A stretch of 64,000 nucleotides of DNA, from positions 3,346,071 to 3,410,070 of the forward strand of contig NC_033627.1 in assembly GCF_001540865.1 (NCBI RefSeq). Direction: 5' to 3'. Positions 37,532 to 49,655 of the stretch are shown in pieces. The position numbers were made by a program, and so were the translations under genes. The DNA comes from Ananas comosus. Lineage: Eukaryota; Streptophyta; Magnoliopsida; Poales; Bromeliaceae. The notes under the pieces are model-generated. The model did no database searches and had not been told where the DNA came from. It was given only the letters and a program-made list of their open reading frames with translations. Position 1 is the stretch's first letter; each line of letters starts with the position of its first letter.

Positions 37532-38493
37532 TTGTGTTTTACATCCAACCTAAAAATATATATTTTTAAAACTTTTTTATATTCAATATAAGAGTAGATA
37601 AGTGGGTGTGGAGAACCTTTTGTGCATTTATACATGAAATATATAAATGGGCCATGGAAGGTCCATAAAAGTGCAATCAATGCCGAATCTAATAGAGGAT
37701 CGAAGCACCTCGTACCTCCGGATCGGAGCACTCTACCTAGCTCTACGTACTACGGATTTGGTAATTCAAGATCATTATAATTAGATCAATGATTTTGTTC
37801 TAGATAACTAATTAATCAAAGATTTTTCTTTTGTTTATATATATAGGTCTTCTAAATTGAATGTATAATTTAAAATGTTGTCCTTTAGAAGACAGTTTAA
37901 GGCTCCGTTTGATATTACGAAGAGATTGTATTGCATACTAAGAGAAAGTACAATAAAAAAAATTGTATATTATTTTCGTAAATAACATCACATTGTATAT
38001 ATTGCACTAAGTTGGTAAACATATATTTTATGCGGTCCAACGAAGAAATAGAGTAGCTTGTCCCTTTATGCTTTCGGCCTATCTCTATTTTGCTTAATAG
38101 TATAAGATGACTCTCAATACCAAAAGGACCTTATGTTTTCTTTGGAGATCATAACAGATATTTTGTATTCTTTAACATGGCATTATTTTTGAGTTCAAAT
38201 CCGACGAGACTTCTAGGTTCATTAATCAATTTTCTCTTATTTAATCTAATTCTTGAGCCTAATATTAAAAAATTTCAAATCCACATGTGAGAGGTAGTAT
38301 TGAATATATAATATTAAAATATTATTTTCTAATGGGCCTAGTTTGGTGATGTAACGGCTAAAGGTGTTACTTTTATATACTATGAAAGATTCATAAAATT
38401 CGAAAGCGTTTATAATCTCTCCTTATCTAATATTTTAAAATTGCGGTTGCGATTACTACCGGAGAAGTATGTAGGTGCTTGCAACTACAATTT
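37532..38493. other. Gene-free stretch
   Basis: AT-rich sequence without recognisable gene or bounded element. Confidence 0.5.
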
Positions 38494-38765
38494 TGTTAAA
38501 TATAAAAATGTTTAAACACCGTTTTCTAACAGCTTAAGTTTTTAGAGTACAACAATTGTTTCACACGGTATCAGAGCAGGAGATCCTGAGTTCGAGTCAC
38601 GCCAGATTTCTAGCATATTAATTTCCTCCCATTTAATTCAAGCCCACGTCATGGGCCGACTAAAAAGTCTCGAGCCCAGACATGAGGGGGAGTGTTAAAT
38701 ATAAAAGTGTTTAAACACCGTTCCCTAACAGCTTAAGCTTTTAGAGTACAACGGTTGTTTCAACA
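38494..38765 (+). mobile_element. Miniature LTR retrotransposon (SMART-like TRIM), complete, 272 bp
   Basis: Two LTRs of about 72-73 bp, 38494-38565 and 38693-38765, both start TGTTAAATATAAAA and carry TTTAAACACCG and TTTAGAGTACAAC. Straight after the first LTR comes CGGTATCAGAGC, a primer binding site for initiator tRNA-Met. Straight before the second is a purine tract (GAGGGGGAG). The 5-bp target duplication AATTT is at 38489-38493 and 38766-38770. The internal region of about 127 bp has no coding capacity, so mobility would need proteins from elsewhere. Size and build match the SMART group of plant TRIMs. Confidence 0.9.
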
Positions 38766-39427
38766 AATTTATTATATAAAAAGAGGAAAAAATAAAAATG
38801 CTTTCAAAATTTTTTGAATCTCACGTAGTATAAATTAAAAAGTATTTTTATCCAAATAGAATTCAGTTACAAATCTAAACAAATCGTAACATGCATGTAT
38901 ATTTTTATGTGCTTAGATCCTAGAAAAGCATTTAAAATCTTTATACTCAATATAACATCAGGTCGTTGAATACGGAGATCCTTGCATGCATTTACACGCG
39001 CAACACATCTACGTGTGTATATTGAATCGGCCGGGTGGCTCCAAAACTGACCAATTAATTGTTGATAATTAATAAAGTTACTAATTTTGATAAATTTTTA
39101 ACAGAACTAAACATAAAAATTGAAATAGTGGTTCCATATAAGCGAAAAAAAAGAAAAAAGAAAAAAAAGAAGAAGTTAGGAGGTAGTATATCAAAATGAA
39201 ATATTTATTCTTCACGTGCTGCACCAACAGTAAGAAAGAAGAAGAAGCAAGAAGTTTTTATTAATTGAATTATCTATCACACACAAAATATATATATATA
39301 TATATATGATTGAGAAAGGGAGGAAAGTAAGAAGCGGAAGAAGCTATATAGGGCGGCTGTCCGCGGCGGAGATGGTAAATCAATTGGTTCATTCTGGCAA
39401 TTGCGTATCGATCGACCGTTCTCCGGT

Positions 39428-40941
39428 TCATGGCTTCTGCTGTCGAGGAGGGGCCCAATATGGCCTTGTGCTCGGCGGATCTGGAGGTTGGGGATCGGGC
39501 ACAGGAGTGAAGGTTGTTGGAGGTCCATAAGGATCGACACAGACGGGACACGCTACGGGAGGATCATGCATGAAAGAAAACGAGGATGCAATAAATTAAT
39601 TGGCGATGAGATCGAACCTCCGTCCATATACTCTTGAATTCAATGTCTTTTGAATTGTCAAAAGTTTCGCACTATTTCTTTTTTCTTCTTTTTTTTTTCC
39701 AGTACGTTTCGTCTCCTTTTTAAATTTTCAATTTTGATAATTAAATTTGTAGATTTTATCAAATAATGTAGTAGATATTTTTTCTTAACTGAATTAAGTT
39801 GCTAATTATAGAGCGTGTTTGGCTCGAAGTCGGAGTTGGAATCGGAATCGGAATCAAAATAAGCTGGAATCGAAATCGGAATGACTCATTACCTAATTCT
39901 GTTTGGTTCATCACCTGAATCGGAATCGAAATAAATCATTTCCATTGTCGTTGTTTAGTTCATGTGGATATAAAAAACGCAATCAAATTAATATACTAAC
40001 ATTATCTTTATAATATATTAATTTAAATTCAAATTAAAAATTAAATATTAAAAATTTACATTAAAATTTTGAAATAATATCAAAAATTTAAATCTTTTTT
40101 TTAAAAAAAATTAAACTTTGAAGTTGAGTGGATAATTCAAAATATGAAACTAAAATTTGATTTATTCAAATTCAAACTTAAAATTACAATTTAAATTTTA
40201 ATTTGAATCCATAAATTGAATATAAGTTTGAAATAAAATTTGAATAAAACTTTATATAAATTAAAATTTAATTTAAATTCAAATTCATAAGTTAGATTCG
40301 AAATACTTGATTAAATTTTAATTTTTAATTTAAGTTCTAATTAAAATTTAAAACTATATATTTAATTTTTAAATTTTAACTCATATTTTAATTAAAAAAG
40401 TTGAAAAAATAAATTTAATCCGAATAAATATCCATTCCGTCCGGATTTAACTTTCAATCCAGCCTCCTAGGCCGGATTGAAAATTGAGATGATTGCGGGA
40501 TTCCCATTCCACTCGGGAATCGGAATCGGAATGGGACTCCCGCGTACCAAACACCCGCAAACGGATTCACTCATTCCAATTCCAATTCCAGGGTGGAAAA
40601 GAAGCGAACCAAACATGCCCATATAGTTATTTTGATTGCATGCCTCGCATCTAATCTTGTAAACTTTTAAAATATATAAAAAAAATATTTTTTCTATTCT
40701 AACATGTCAAAAAATATATAAAAATCGAACTTCAGCGCACCTATTCTTTAATCGACATACCTTATTATTAAATTTGGAAACAGAAAAATAGATTTATTTA
40801 TGTTTTGAAGTCCTACAAGATTAATTTTGTGCATAGCAGGCGATAAAAACGGCTCCATAATTGCTAACTTTGGTTGGACAAGCGGAGCCTATTACTAATT
40901 TCAAATTTTATCAAAATTTTATTTTCCATTCTATTCTATTC

Positions 40942-40975
<34 letters not shown>

Positions 40976-41054
40976 TTCATTAGTATGAAAAATATAGCAA
41001 TATTTTTGCTAAATTAATATTGTTTTATACATAATAAATATACATCGTTATATN

Positions 41055-41087
<33 letters not shown>

Positions 41088-44000
41088 GTCATGTAATGCT
41101 AATCTAACTGATGAAACAAATGATCTGAACGTATGTCGGATTAGCAATTTTTTAAATTAGGTATGCATTAACGACATGAAGTAGCTAGGAATTGCCATTC
41201 GGCAAAACAAATATTTAAAATTTTTGGAACAAAGCTTATTTTAACATATACACTAACTTTGAGACTCTGTTTGGATACATGAATATTTTATTCCGTATAT
41301 CCACATGCATGCTTTACTAAAAAAAATTGCACATTAATTTGGATGATGAGAAGTATGATTAAATAATTAAAATAAAATATCGTATTCAGCTTTTAGGTCA
41401 TATTTTTAAAATAAGATAAGTCATACCTGTAAGTAAAATATGTCATCCTGTCAAACTATAAATCGCAAGACCTTTCAAAAAGTTAAAAATTAAAGACTAA
41501 AATACAAAAAACTTCTTTTCAAATATTTGTTTTCTTACTTTTATTTTCTTACTTTTAAAAACCTATATTTTGCTTTCTTAAAATTTCAGAAATATTTTCA
41601 GGAGAATACGGCATTAATGGAGAGGACAAAGTGATCAAAATTGTCCTTAGTTCTTTTATAAAAAAATAATAATTTTTAATTTATTTTTGTTATTTTCAAA
41701 GACATTTTTTGTATAAATTATAAAAATTAGACGGAAAAATGACGGAACCCTGACGGAGGAGAACTAAATACAACAACTTGAAATATTGAGCGGGTAAAAT
41801 ATAGATTTTTGAAAGTTAGGAGGGAGAAAGTAGGTATTTATTTATAAATAAGTGTTTTTGTTATTTAGTCAAAATTAAACTTTATACTTATAAGGCCAAT
41901 TTGCATAAAAAATCCACTTATTTTGGGCTTTTGCAAAATCGGCCACCTTTTTCATTTTTGCAGATTCGGTCCGCTTTTTCAGCAAACTGACCAAAATACC
42001 TTTATTACTTTTTCTCTTTCCTCTTTCTCTCTCTTCTTCGTTTCTCTCGTTCTTTTTTTTTTTTTCTCGCTGGATAGAGCGGAGGCGGAGCGGAGGCAGA
42101 AACGGTCCCGTCTCGCCTCTCACCTCCACGCTCTCGCCCTCGCCCTTGCCCTCGTCCACTCACCACCTTCCTCGCCTCCGACCCTGTTAAGGCGCCGCCG
42201 CGACTTTTTTTTTTTGCTTTTTTCTTTTCTTTTCTTCTCGGACTCTCTCCACCGTCTCCGACGACGACGCCTCTCGCCTTCCCGCCCTTTCTCATCTTCT
42301 CCCTCTCCCTATTTTTCTGCCGCTCCAACGACGATTTAATGCTTCGCCAGCGTCGACGTCGACACCGTAGAGGTCACTGGCGGTGCTACAGCCTCGAAGC
42401 GGGGGTCTTTAGCGGCGTTCGTCCCGGCGCCGTAGCTGTTGGCAGAGAAGGTGACAAAAAATTATAGAAAAAACAGAAAAAATAAAGATAAAAAATTATA
42501 TAAAGAAGGATGAAAATGAAATTACATCGTTCAATTACAAAAAAAATTATAAGTTGCACTATTAAGATGTAAACTGGCTGCTTTAAGATAAAATTATACT
42601 TTTGAAGCGAAAATTATACTATTTTTTATCTTAAACTGCATCTTTTAAGTGTATTTGTACTGTTTCTCCTTCTTGTTGCACTGTTTTCCTTATTGTTGCA
42701 CTATTTCTCCTCATTATTACACAAAATGGTGTGCAACAAGAGGAGAAACAGTGCACAACAAGGAGAAACAGTATAAATACTCTTAAAGGGTGCAGTTTCT
42801 CCTCTTATTGCATTGTTTCTCCTCTTGTTGCACTATTTCTACCATTGTTTACACAGAACAGAATGGTGCAACAAGAGGAGAAACAGTGCAACAAGAGAAG
42901 AAACATAGATATATCTCTTAAAATATCTCTTAAAAGGGTGCAGTTTCTCCTCTTATATGCATTTGTTTCTCCTCTGTGCACTATTTCTCCTATTGTTTAC
43001 ACAGAAATGGTGCAACAAGAGGAGAAAAGTATGCAACAAGACAAAAAACAGTAGATATATCTCTTAAAAAACAGTGCAGTTCTCTTTGTTGCACTATTCT
43101 CCTCTTGTTTACAAATGATGCAACAAGAGGCAGAAACATATATATATCTCTTAAAACAGCTTGCAGTTTCTTCTCTTCTTACACATGTTTCTCCTCTTAG
43201 TTGCACTATTTCTCCTCTTATTTATCACAGAAATGTGCAACAACAGGAGAAACAGTATAAATAATCTCTTAAAAAAGGCGTGCAGTTTAGATTAAAAAAC
43301 AGTTAAACAAGATGAGAAATGGTGCAACAAGAGGAGAAAACAGATGCAACTTTTGTTTAAAGAGTGTAACTTTCATCTTAATGGATGCAGTTTACATCTG
43401 AAGAGTGTAATAAAGAGAAACAGTGTAAATATTTCTCAGAGTGTAATTTTCATGTTAAAGAGTGTAGTTTCTTCATCTTAAAGCTAGCAGTTTACATCTT
43501 GAAATATGCTGCGAACTTTAATTTTTTTGGCAGGTTAACGCGATACAATTTGATGTTCATCCTTCTTTTTAATATATCTATTTTATCTTTATTTTTTTTT
43601 TTCTGATTTTTCTAATAATTTTTTTTGTCACACTTCTCTGCCACCGCCCACAGGTGCCGCCGACGACACGCTAAGGCACCCCGCTCCGAGCCTTGTAGAC
43701 CGCCGAGTGACCTCTACGGCTGTCGACGTCAGCGCCGGCCAGAGCTGCATCTCGTCGATGCGGCAGAAATAGAGGGAGAGGGAAGATGAGAAGGGCGGGG
43801 AAGGACAGAGAAAGGAACGAGAGAGGCATCGTCGTCGGAGACGGTGCGATGAAGAGTCGGAAGAAGAAAAACACACGACAGCAAAAAAAAAAAAAAAAAA
43901 TCGTTGGGCAGCCTTAGCCGGCGTGGAGGTGAGGAAGGTGGGTGGGGAGGGTGCAGTGGCGCGAGGCAAGGGCGTGAGGGCGAGGGCGAGGGCTAGAGAA

Positions 44001-44526
44001 TGAGGGTGAGAGGCGAGACGGACCGTTTCCGCCTCCGCTCTGCCGGCGAGAAAAAAAAAAAACGAGAGAAACGAAGAGGAGAGAGAAAGAGGAAAGAGAA
44101 AAAGTAAAAAGGGTATTTTGGTCAGTTTGCTGAAAAAGTGGACCGAATCTGCAAAAACGAAAAAGGTGGCCCGGTTTTGCAAAAGCCCAAAATAAGTGGA
44201 TTTTTTATGCAAATTGGCCTACTTATAATCATGGGAGAAAATTTTTATTCAATAAATTATTTTGGAATAACTTATTCAAACATCGAATAGGCCTACATTA
44301 ATTTCTTGCTTAAAAACATTGATGTACTGTACTTATCTTTTTTAATTAATAAAATTTAAATCGGATGATAAAGTAATCGATCTGCTCTATAACATCAAAT
44401 GGTGAAACCAAACTTCTAACCTTGATCAACAGCATAGACCGGCGAAAGGCCCGAAAGTAAAAGGCAGAGAACGATAGCGCTCGGAATGACGAGGAAGAAG
44501 ATGCTTCTCCGGTGACGGCTCATCAT
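39428..44526 (-). CDS. Small secreted proline-rich peptide precursor, two exons split by a 4.9-kb intron with insertions
   Basis: Exon 1 is 44526-44421 and exon 2 is 39552-39428. Both splice sites are phase 1 (donor CAAG then GTTAGAAG; acceptor CCTCCCGTAG), so the frame is kept. The product would be 76 residues: MMSRHRRSIFFLV, a hydrophobic core, SGLSPVYA, then VDQACPVCVDPYGPP, FTPVPDPQPPDPPS, and the C-terminus APPRQQKP. It shares the signal peptide with the 33.9-kb gene, and the DPPxPPSxxP core and QKP end in exon 2; the two Cys are here only two residues apart. A TATA box is at 44624-44630. The intron contains a PIF MITE and a 2.3-kb foldback MULE, without which it would be about 1.7 kb. 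Whether such an intron is still spliced is unknown, and the donor has lost one base of the GTTAGTAAG seen in the other copies. Confidence 0.55.
39811..40620. mobile_element. PIF/Harbinger-type MITE, complete (810 bp), in peptide-gene intron
   Basis: Same family, same orientation and same length as 25193-26002. Target duplication ATA is at 39808-39810 and 40621-40623. The related intron at 33241-33265 preserves the empty site (GCTAAATATATAGTTATTTTG), which confirms the boundaries. Confidence 0.9.
40945..41085. repeat. Two A-runs with an ambiguous base
   Basis: A-runs at 40943-40972 and 41055-41085, the latter beginning next to an N at 41054. Run lengths are probably unreliable. A similar A-run occupies the same place in the paralogous intron (33486-33528). 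Confidence 0.7.
41894..44220. mobile_element. Foldback Mutator-like element, copy 2 (2327 bp)
   Basis: Termini are the same as in copy 1 (GGCCAATTTGCATAAAAAAT and complement), with a perfect 9-bp target duplication TACTTATAA at 41885-41893 and 44221-44229. It lies in the intron of a peptide gene. The outer arms match copy 1 almost base for base. The central 42.3-43.9 kb differs from copy 1 mostly by single-base insertions and losses. No transposase. Confidence 0.9.
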
Positions 44527-44745
44527 GAGCTTCGGAACAATCTGCACTGCCTTCCTTAATTTCTTGTGCTGTAATACTATTGATTTGCTTTGCGTGGAAG
44601 GGACCAAGCGAAATGGCTGCAGGTTTTATAGAACAGTTTGGGCCGTATTAATTGGTTTAGGTAAAAATTAATACAAACCCCTCTACTATCGACCTTCTTG
44701 AAGCAGTCCCTCGATACACCTTTTCATATTGATATACGCTTTTGA

Positions 44746-45043
44746 GTTTTTTTTTTTGAGAGAGAGATAGGTAGCACACTATCCGCTTCGTTTATTTCAT
44801 TTAAAAATAAACTTAGCTAAAAATGTGAATCAATTAGGATTCGAACTTAGGACCTCGGGTACCAACCACCAATCATCTCGAGTACCGACCGTCTCTAGAG
44901 CAAGCGGCACAGGGCTTGATGGTTGATACCCGAGATCCCAAGTTCGAATCTTAGTTGATTCATATTTTCAACTAAGTTTATTTCTAAATGAAATAAACAA
45001 AGCGGGTAGCGTGCTACCTATCTCTCAAAACAAAAAAAAAAGA
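44746..45043. mobile_element. Two SINE copies in inverted orientation
   Basis: The right copy (plus) starts near 44888 with GACCGTCTCTAGAGC and has a pol III B-box-like AAGTTCGAATC. It ends GCGGGTAGCGTGCTACC, TATCTCTC and an A-rich tail. The left half is the same sequence inverted, without its head, from the T-run at 44750. The tRNA-like head plus a LINE-like tail define a tRNA-derived SINE. Another copy is at 62968-63110 and a tail fragment is at 50088-50160. Confidence 0.7.
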
Positions 45044-45758
45044 CTTTTCTTTTGGAGTTAATTTAGTAATCGAGTAGAAAACTTTTGTTAAAGCTAATTT
45101 ATGTATAATTAGCTTCTAAATGTTAAGTGTTCCAAATTCATTCACTTAAAACTGATTTTAAACTATTTAATTTGACATAATCGAAGTAAATAATGTTGAG
45201 AGGGTCATTTTCAAATGGCTTATTTATGAGGGGTCTCCATCCTTTTTTTCGTTTCCTATGAATGTTAGTTAGTAGCCAAACCCCTTCTTACCGTCCAACA
45301 AATCGTTGACTCATACAAGACACACGATCAAAATAGCTATATGATTAGCAACTTTGATTGATGAGAAGGTCTAATTTTTTTAAAATTGAAAAATCAGACC
45401 GTTGTTTGTGAAAGAGCTTTAGTTAAGAAGATTTCATATCTTTCTTTTTTTTTTTTAACTTTTTAATTACGGAGAAGACTACGTGATGTGTGATACTATC
45501 ATAAGGATAGAAATGTGTGGCTACTTCATAGCTTGAGGGCCATAAATGTAGAGTAGTTAATATTTTTTTTTTGAAGATTATATAATGTACTTTAAATTTA
45601 TTATATTATATATCTCTCAGGAGCCGTTCGGTTAAGGGTCCATAATATTCCAATAATTTTTTATATTTTTTATTAAAATTATTTCAAATTATTACAATCG
45701 AACTTAAAATTAATATATAATTATAAAATGTGGTAGCAAAATAATGATATTATTATGA
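45044..45758. other. Gene-free stretch
   Basis: 45060-45300 is partly alike to the upstream blocks of the other peptide copies (TTCCAAATTCATTCACTTAAAA). Nothing else is seen. Confidence 0.5.
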
Positions 45759-45759
45759 A

Positions 45760-46005
45760 GAGTCCTATACTCTTATGAGTGTAGACATTTTTTTACTCAA
45801 AAGTTTTCGACCGTTAGATCTATTATTTTATTTTTTTCACCCGTTAAATTATACTATTCAACCAACTATTCATTCAACCCTAGAGACCACTATCATCCTA
45901 ACCAAGAATCATTATCATCCTAGCCGCACATCTCTTCATCCAACAACCGAAAACTTATGAGTATAAATAGGTCTTATATTCATAAGAGTATAGTAACCCT
46001 AACTT
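45760..46005. mobile_element. Small foldback MITE of the TA-flanked family
   Basis: Complementary ends (ACTCTTATGAGTGTAGA against TATTCATAAGAGTATAG). The core has CAACCCTAGAGACCACTATC, as in the 22.7-23.9 and 60.6-62.4 kb members. Confidence 0.55.
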
Positions 46006-46402
46006 TATTATAGATTTCTAGATAATAGAAATATTAAATTAGACCTATGTTACGGATGTATAGATCCTAGCATATTTATATATCAAATGTCCATGTACCA
46101 TTGAATTCATTGTCTTTGAACGGTGAGACGTTTAACATTGTTTTGGTTTTTTTTTTTCCATCACTATTCCCACCATTACTTATAAGATGAGACTTTTCAT
46201 TTTTAGAAAAATATGCAGTGAGTTTCAAAATTTAAGCTCTTTTACAAATAGACAGCGTCTAAGCTTTTAATTTTTGACAATTAAATTTCATAAACTTCAT
46301 CAAATAATTTAATAAACCTTTTCATTCAATTGAAGTGACTAGCTAATTATGCAATTATTTTAATGGTGTATCTTTTATAAAATTTAATTATAAAACTAAT
46401 TC

Positions 46403-46868
46403 TTTTTTTCTTTTTTCTTTTTTTGAGAGAAAGGTAGCAAGCTACCTGCTTCATTCATTAAGTAAAATGAATTAGGCGAACAAAATGAAGACAGCTAAGG
46501 CCTCCTTGAGAGTCAGACGGCAAAAAAAAAAAAAAAAAAAAAAAGGAAAAAGAAAAGAAAAAAAAGCTGTGTGTTCTCCGTCCAAAAGCTAGGTGTCCTC
46601 CGTCCAATCCTTGATCAGACTTTTGACACGTACGAGAGCCTGGGAAGCATTGGGTCGCGCGTCGTTGAAGATAATATTATTGCGTTCCGTCCATATGACC
46701 CACCATATCGCCGTCAACTGGGTTAAACTCTTTATCCGCACCCCCATGTCGTGAATGTTAGCTATCTCCGACCATAGGCCGTGAACGTCCCTCGCTTCCA
46801 AATCCCCTGTTTCAGACCTTCCGATACAGACTCGAAGATATTTGACGAAAACACATTCCCGAAAGAAA
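46403..46868 (-). mobile_element. 5'-truncated L1-type LINE
   Basis: A perfect 13-bp target duplication, ATAAAACTAATTC, lies at 46390-46402 and 46869-46881. On the minus strand, 46801-46589 encodes a piece typical of the C-terminal end of plant LINE polyproteins (TAIWWVIWTERNNIIF). An untranslated part follows, then the tail GCAGGTAGCTTGCTACC, TTTCTCTC and poly(A). Only the last 0.47 kb was copied. Confidence 0.85.
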
Positions 46869-46944
46869 ATAAAACTAATTCAAAGCACGAAAACACTTAT
46901 ATTTACTTTCATAATAATATCGCAAAGAAAATAATAGGAATTGA

Positions 46945-47140
46945 AAGGTCAGTCAATGTTGAGAGGGACGGGACCGTGGCCGTCTAACGGACGGAGACTA
47001 GCCGGTAGCATGACTGCCGTCGCCTCTTCTCGGATCCGGACACAGACAGACTGCGACGAGGCTGACAAATTGGAAGGAGCAACATGACAGCTAGCATGCA
47101 AAAATGACCGCGATGACGACAGGGAATATTTCATTTCGGG
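46945..47140 (-). repeat. Block shared with 50.57-50.70 kb, exon-like
   Basis: The two blocks share TTCCAA.TT.TCAGCCTCGTCGCAGTC and flanks with GCATGCTAGCTGT or GCATGCTGGCTGT on the minus strand. In the 50.6-kb copy one minus-strand frame is strongly hydrophobic (ILVFVVIFAMHAGCCFF), like a signal peptide. Here that frame has a stop. They may be relics of another exon of the array, but no gene can be built. Confidence 0.35.
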
Positions 47141-47456
47141 AGTTACTCTTGATCAGGCCCAATGTTGTATAATCAATAATTTAAAAATTAGATCAAAATG
47201 CCTGGTAATTAAGTTTATAAAATGGTTCTGTCTAAATATTTGAATTGAATAACCGTTCGAACTGATAAACCTGTTCGATTTTAATCAAATCAGCCGCGTT
47301 GTTCTGATCAAGTCATATTAAAATATAACTGCTTAAAATTAACTTAGCTAATTTCATTTTCTTTTAGCACGGATTAGTCTTGTAAAAAGTAAAATTTAAA
47401 AACTTAATTATATCTGCATAATTTGGTCAAGAAATGATCAATATTTTATAATTAAG

Positions 47457-47494
<38 letters not shown>

Positions 47495-48179
47495 GGGCAA
47501 GACTACTATGCTTTCGAAAATATGAAGATCTTCATACTTGCAAGTTGTTTTCGATGATGAAACGTACAATTATGCGATCGGCTCTATTTGATATCATTTA
47601 CAGTATTGGAACTATCGAGAAACTAAATTTTATAATTTTTTGACTTCGTTTGTCTACCGAACGAGTAGTCTCAAAATAAACGATTGCAAATAAAAATTTC
47701 ATAAAAAATAATAATCAAAGACTTAAAAGTTATTTGGTCTCTTAATTTCGTTTCTTTTCGATTTCTACATCACTATTCCAACTATTGATTAAGGTTATAC
47801 TTTTCATTTTTTAGAAAAATATATAGTGGGTTTCTAAACTCGAGCTATTTTATAGACAAATATTTAAACTTTTAATTTTGATAATTAAATCTCGTAAATT
47901 TCATCAAATAATTTAACAGAATCTTTTATTCAACTGAAATTACTACTTATATAGTTATTTTAAGCATAGGTCTTACATAAAATTTATAAGCATAGAAAAA
48001 CTTATTTATTCTTATAATAACATAGGAAAGAAAATAATAAAAGCAGACCGCCTCTAGCATAAGTGGCAAGCGTGTCAATCAATCGTGTATATATATAGAT
48101 AAACTTGTACTTTTATTTTTCTATACAGTAAAATATATCTTTCTCGCTCTTTTCGTTGAACTAGACAATTACAATTATT
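47141..48179. other. Gene-free stretch
   Basis: A (TAA)n microsatellite is at 47459-47494. 47770-48060 resembles 46180-46400 and 53040-53290, the segment that lies just 5' of exon 2 in the peptide units. Confidence 0.5.
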
Positions 48180-48790
48180 ATATTTCAGACTATTTTGAAT
48201 TATTGAATGTGTCCGTCAATTTACTAATACGAAATGACTTTTTCACCCCGTTTTAGATTCACACTTTTTTAAAAGTTTTGATTGTTTGCAATCGGGTGAT
48301 TTTATCAAATAAATTAAATTATTCTATCAAATTCATGCATGATTTCATAAAATTTAATTATTTTGACTTGTTTTTTTAGTAAATAAAACTACGTCAATTA
48401 AATTCATGGTGGGAAAGAAGGAGAGACTAATGACGCGTTTTGACACCCCACATGTTATTTAACGAACGAGAGCCATCCATTCCAAGAACTACCCTTGAAA
48501 GCTGGGAGAAAGCATATTGCGTAACACTTACGCTACATCATGAATAAAATAATTAATTAATCAATTTTTTTTAAAAAAAAAGTATAATAAAAATATGTTT
48601 CTAATAAACATGATAGGATGGGTGTATCCAAAGGAACAATCTGATTAACCACAGCAATAATATAAGTAGAGTATTCTAGAATTTTTCAAAGTTCCACTAT
48701 GTCCTACACGGCAAAGATTTTCTGAGGCGTTATTTTGCTGGGGTCTTATATATTCCTCCCCCGTTCCACCAAAACAAGGTGAGAAAGGAT
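48180..48790. repeat. Block duplicated at 53.58-55.3 kb
   Basis: Matches 53580-53810, 54070-54180 and 55120-55330 in order (GAAATGACTTTTTCACCCC, TTTTGAC.CATTTTTTAGTAAATAAAA, GTAACACTTAC, AACAATCTGATTA). The second copy is longer because a LINE and a MULE MITE have been inserted. This gives a tandem spacing of about 5.4 kb. Confidence 0.75.
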
Positions 48791-49655
48791 GGAATAGAAT
48801 AAAACTTCATTAGGAATATTTTGTTGGGAGTACTCATTTGGTTGCTACTTATTAATTTTATTTCTATCTAAAAATTTATGAAATATTTTTTAATAATAAT
48901 TTTTTTAAAAAAAAACTTAAATACCAGACGAGATTGTTATATAACAATCTTTAAATGTAGTCAAAACTAACACGTCACAGCGAATAAGAGGTCTGTAATA
49001 CGGCTTCACTGGGAACTCGATCCCCACTGATTTTTTTTTTTTTCGAGTAATAGTTCTATGCTCACATTTTGGGTGGGACTACTACTCCTCTCTTTATTTC
49101 CCTAACTTATAAAATATTACTAATTAATAATTATATAACAACTTTATTTACTAATTAACTAATTAATTAAGTTATTAGCAATTAATCTTATAAAATATTA
49201 TTAATTAATATATTATATAACAACTTATTAACTTATTAACTAATTAACTAATAGCTTAACTAAACTATTACTAATACTTAAGGCAATAATTTGGTACCCC
49301 GTTATGATATTGATTGTTAAGGTTAAAATCTTAGTCAACCTTTTACAATAGAAAGTGTACGTACCATTTGCACCTGTTATGATATTGATTGTTAAGGTTA
49401 AAATCTTAGCAACCTTTTACAACAGAAATATATAATATTGATTGCTCGAGTATCATGTGAAATATATAAAACAACCGTTGTACTTTAAAAACTTAAAATT
49501 AGTAAAAAATGGTACTTAATTTAAATTTTTTTTATTCAGCAGAACATATAAATATTAAAAATAGTATTCTCTAATAACTTAAACTTTTATATCATATTAA
49601 ATTATACGAAAAAGCTATTATTCTTCTCTATGTGACTGGGCTCAACTTAAAAAAC
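48791..49655. other. Gene-free stretch
   Basis: A direct repeat (CGTTATGATATTGATTGTTAAGGTTAAAATCTTAG, about 80 bp apart) is at 49297-49412 in shortened form. No gene. Confidence 0.5.

Noticed and set aside
38580..38640. tRNA-like GGTATCAGAGC...GAGTTCGAGTC
   Set aside because: It is the primer-binding-site region of the miniature LTR retrotransposon.
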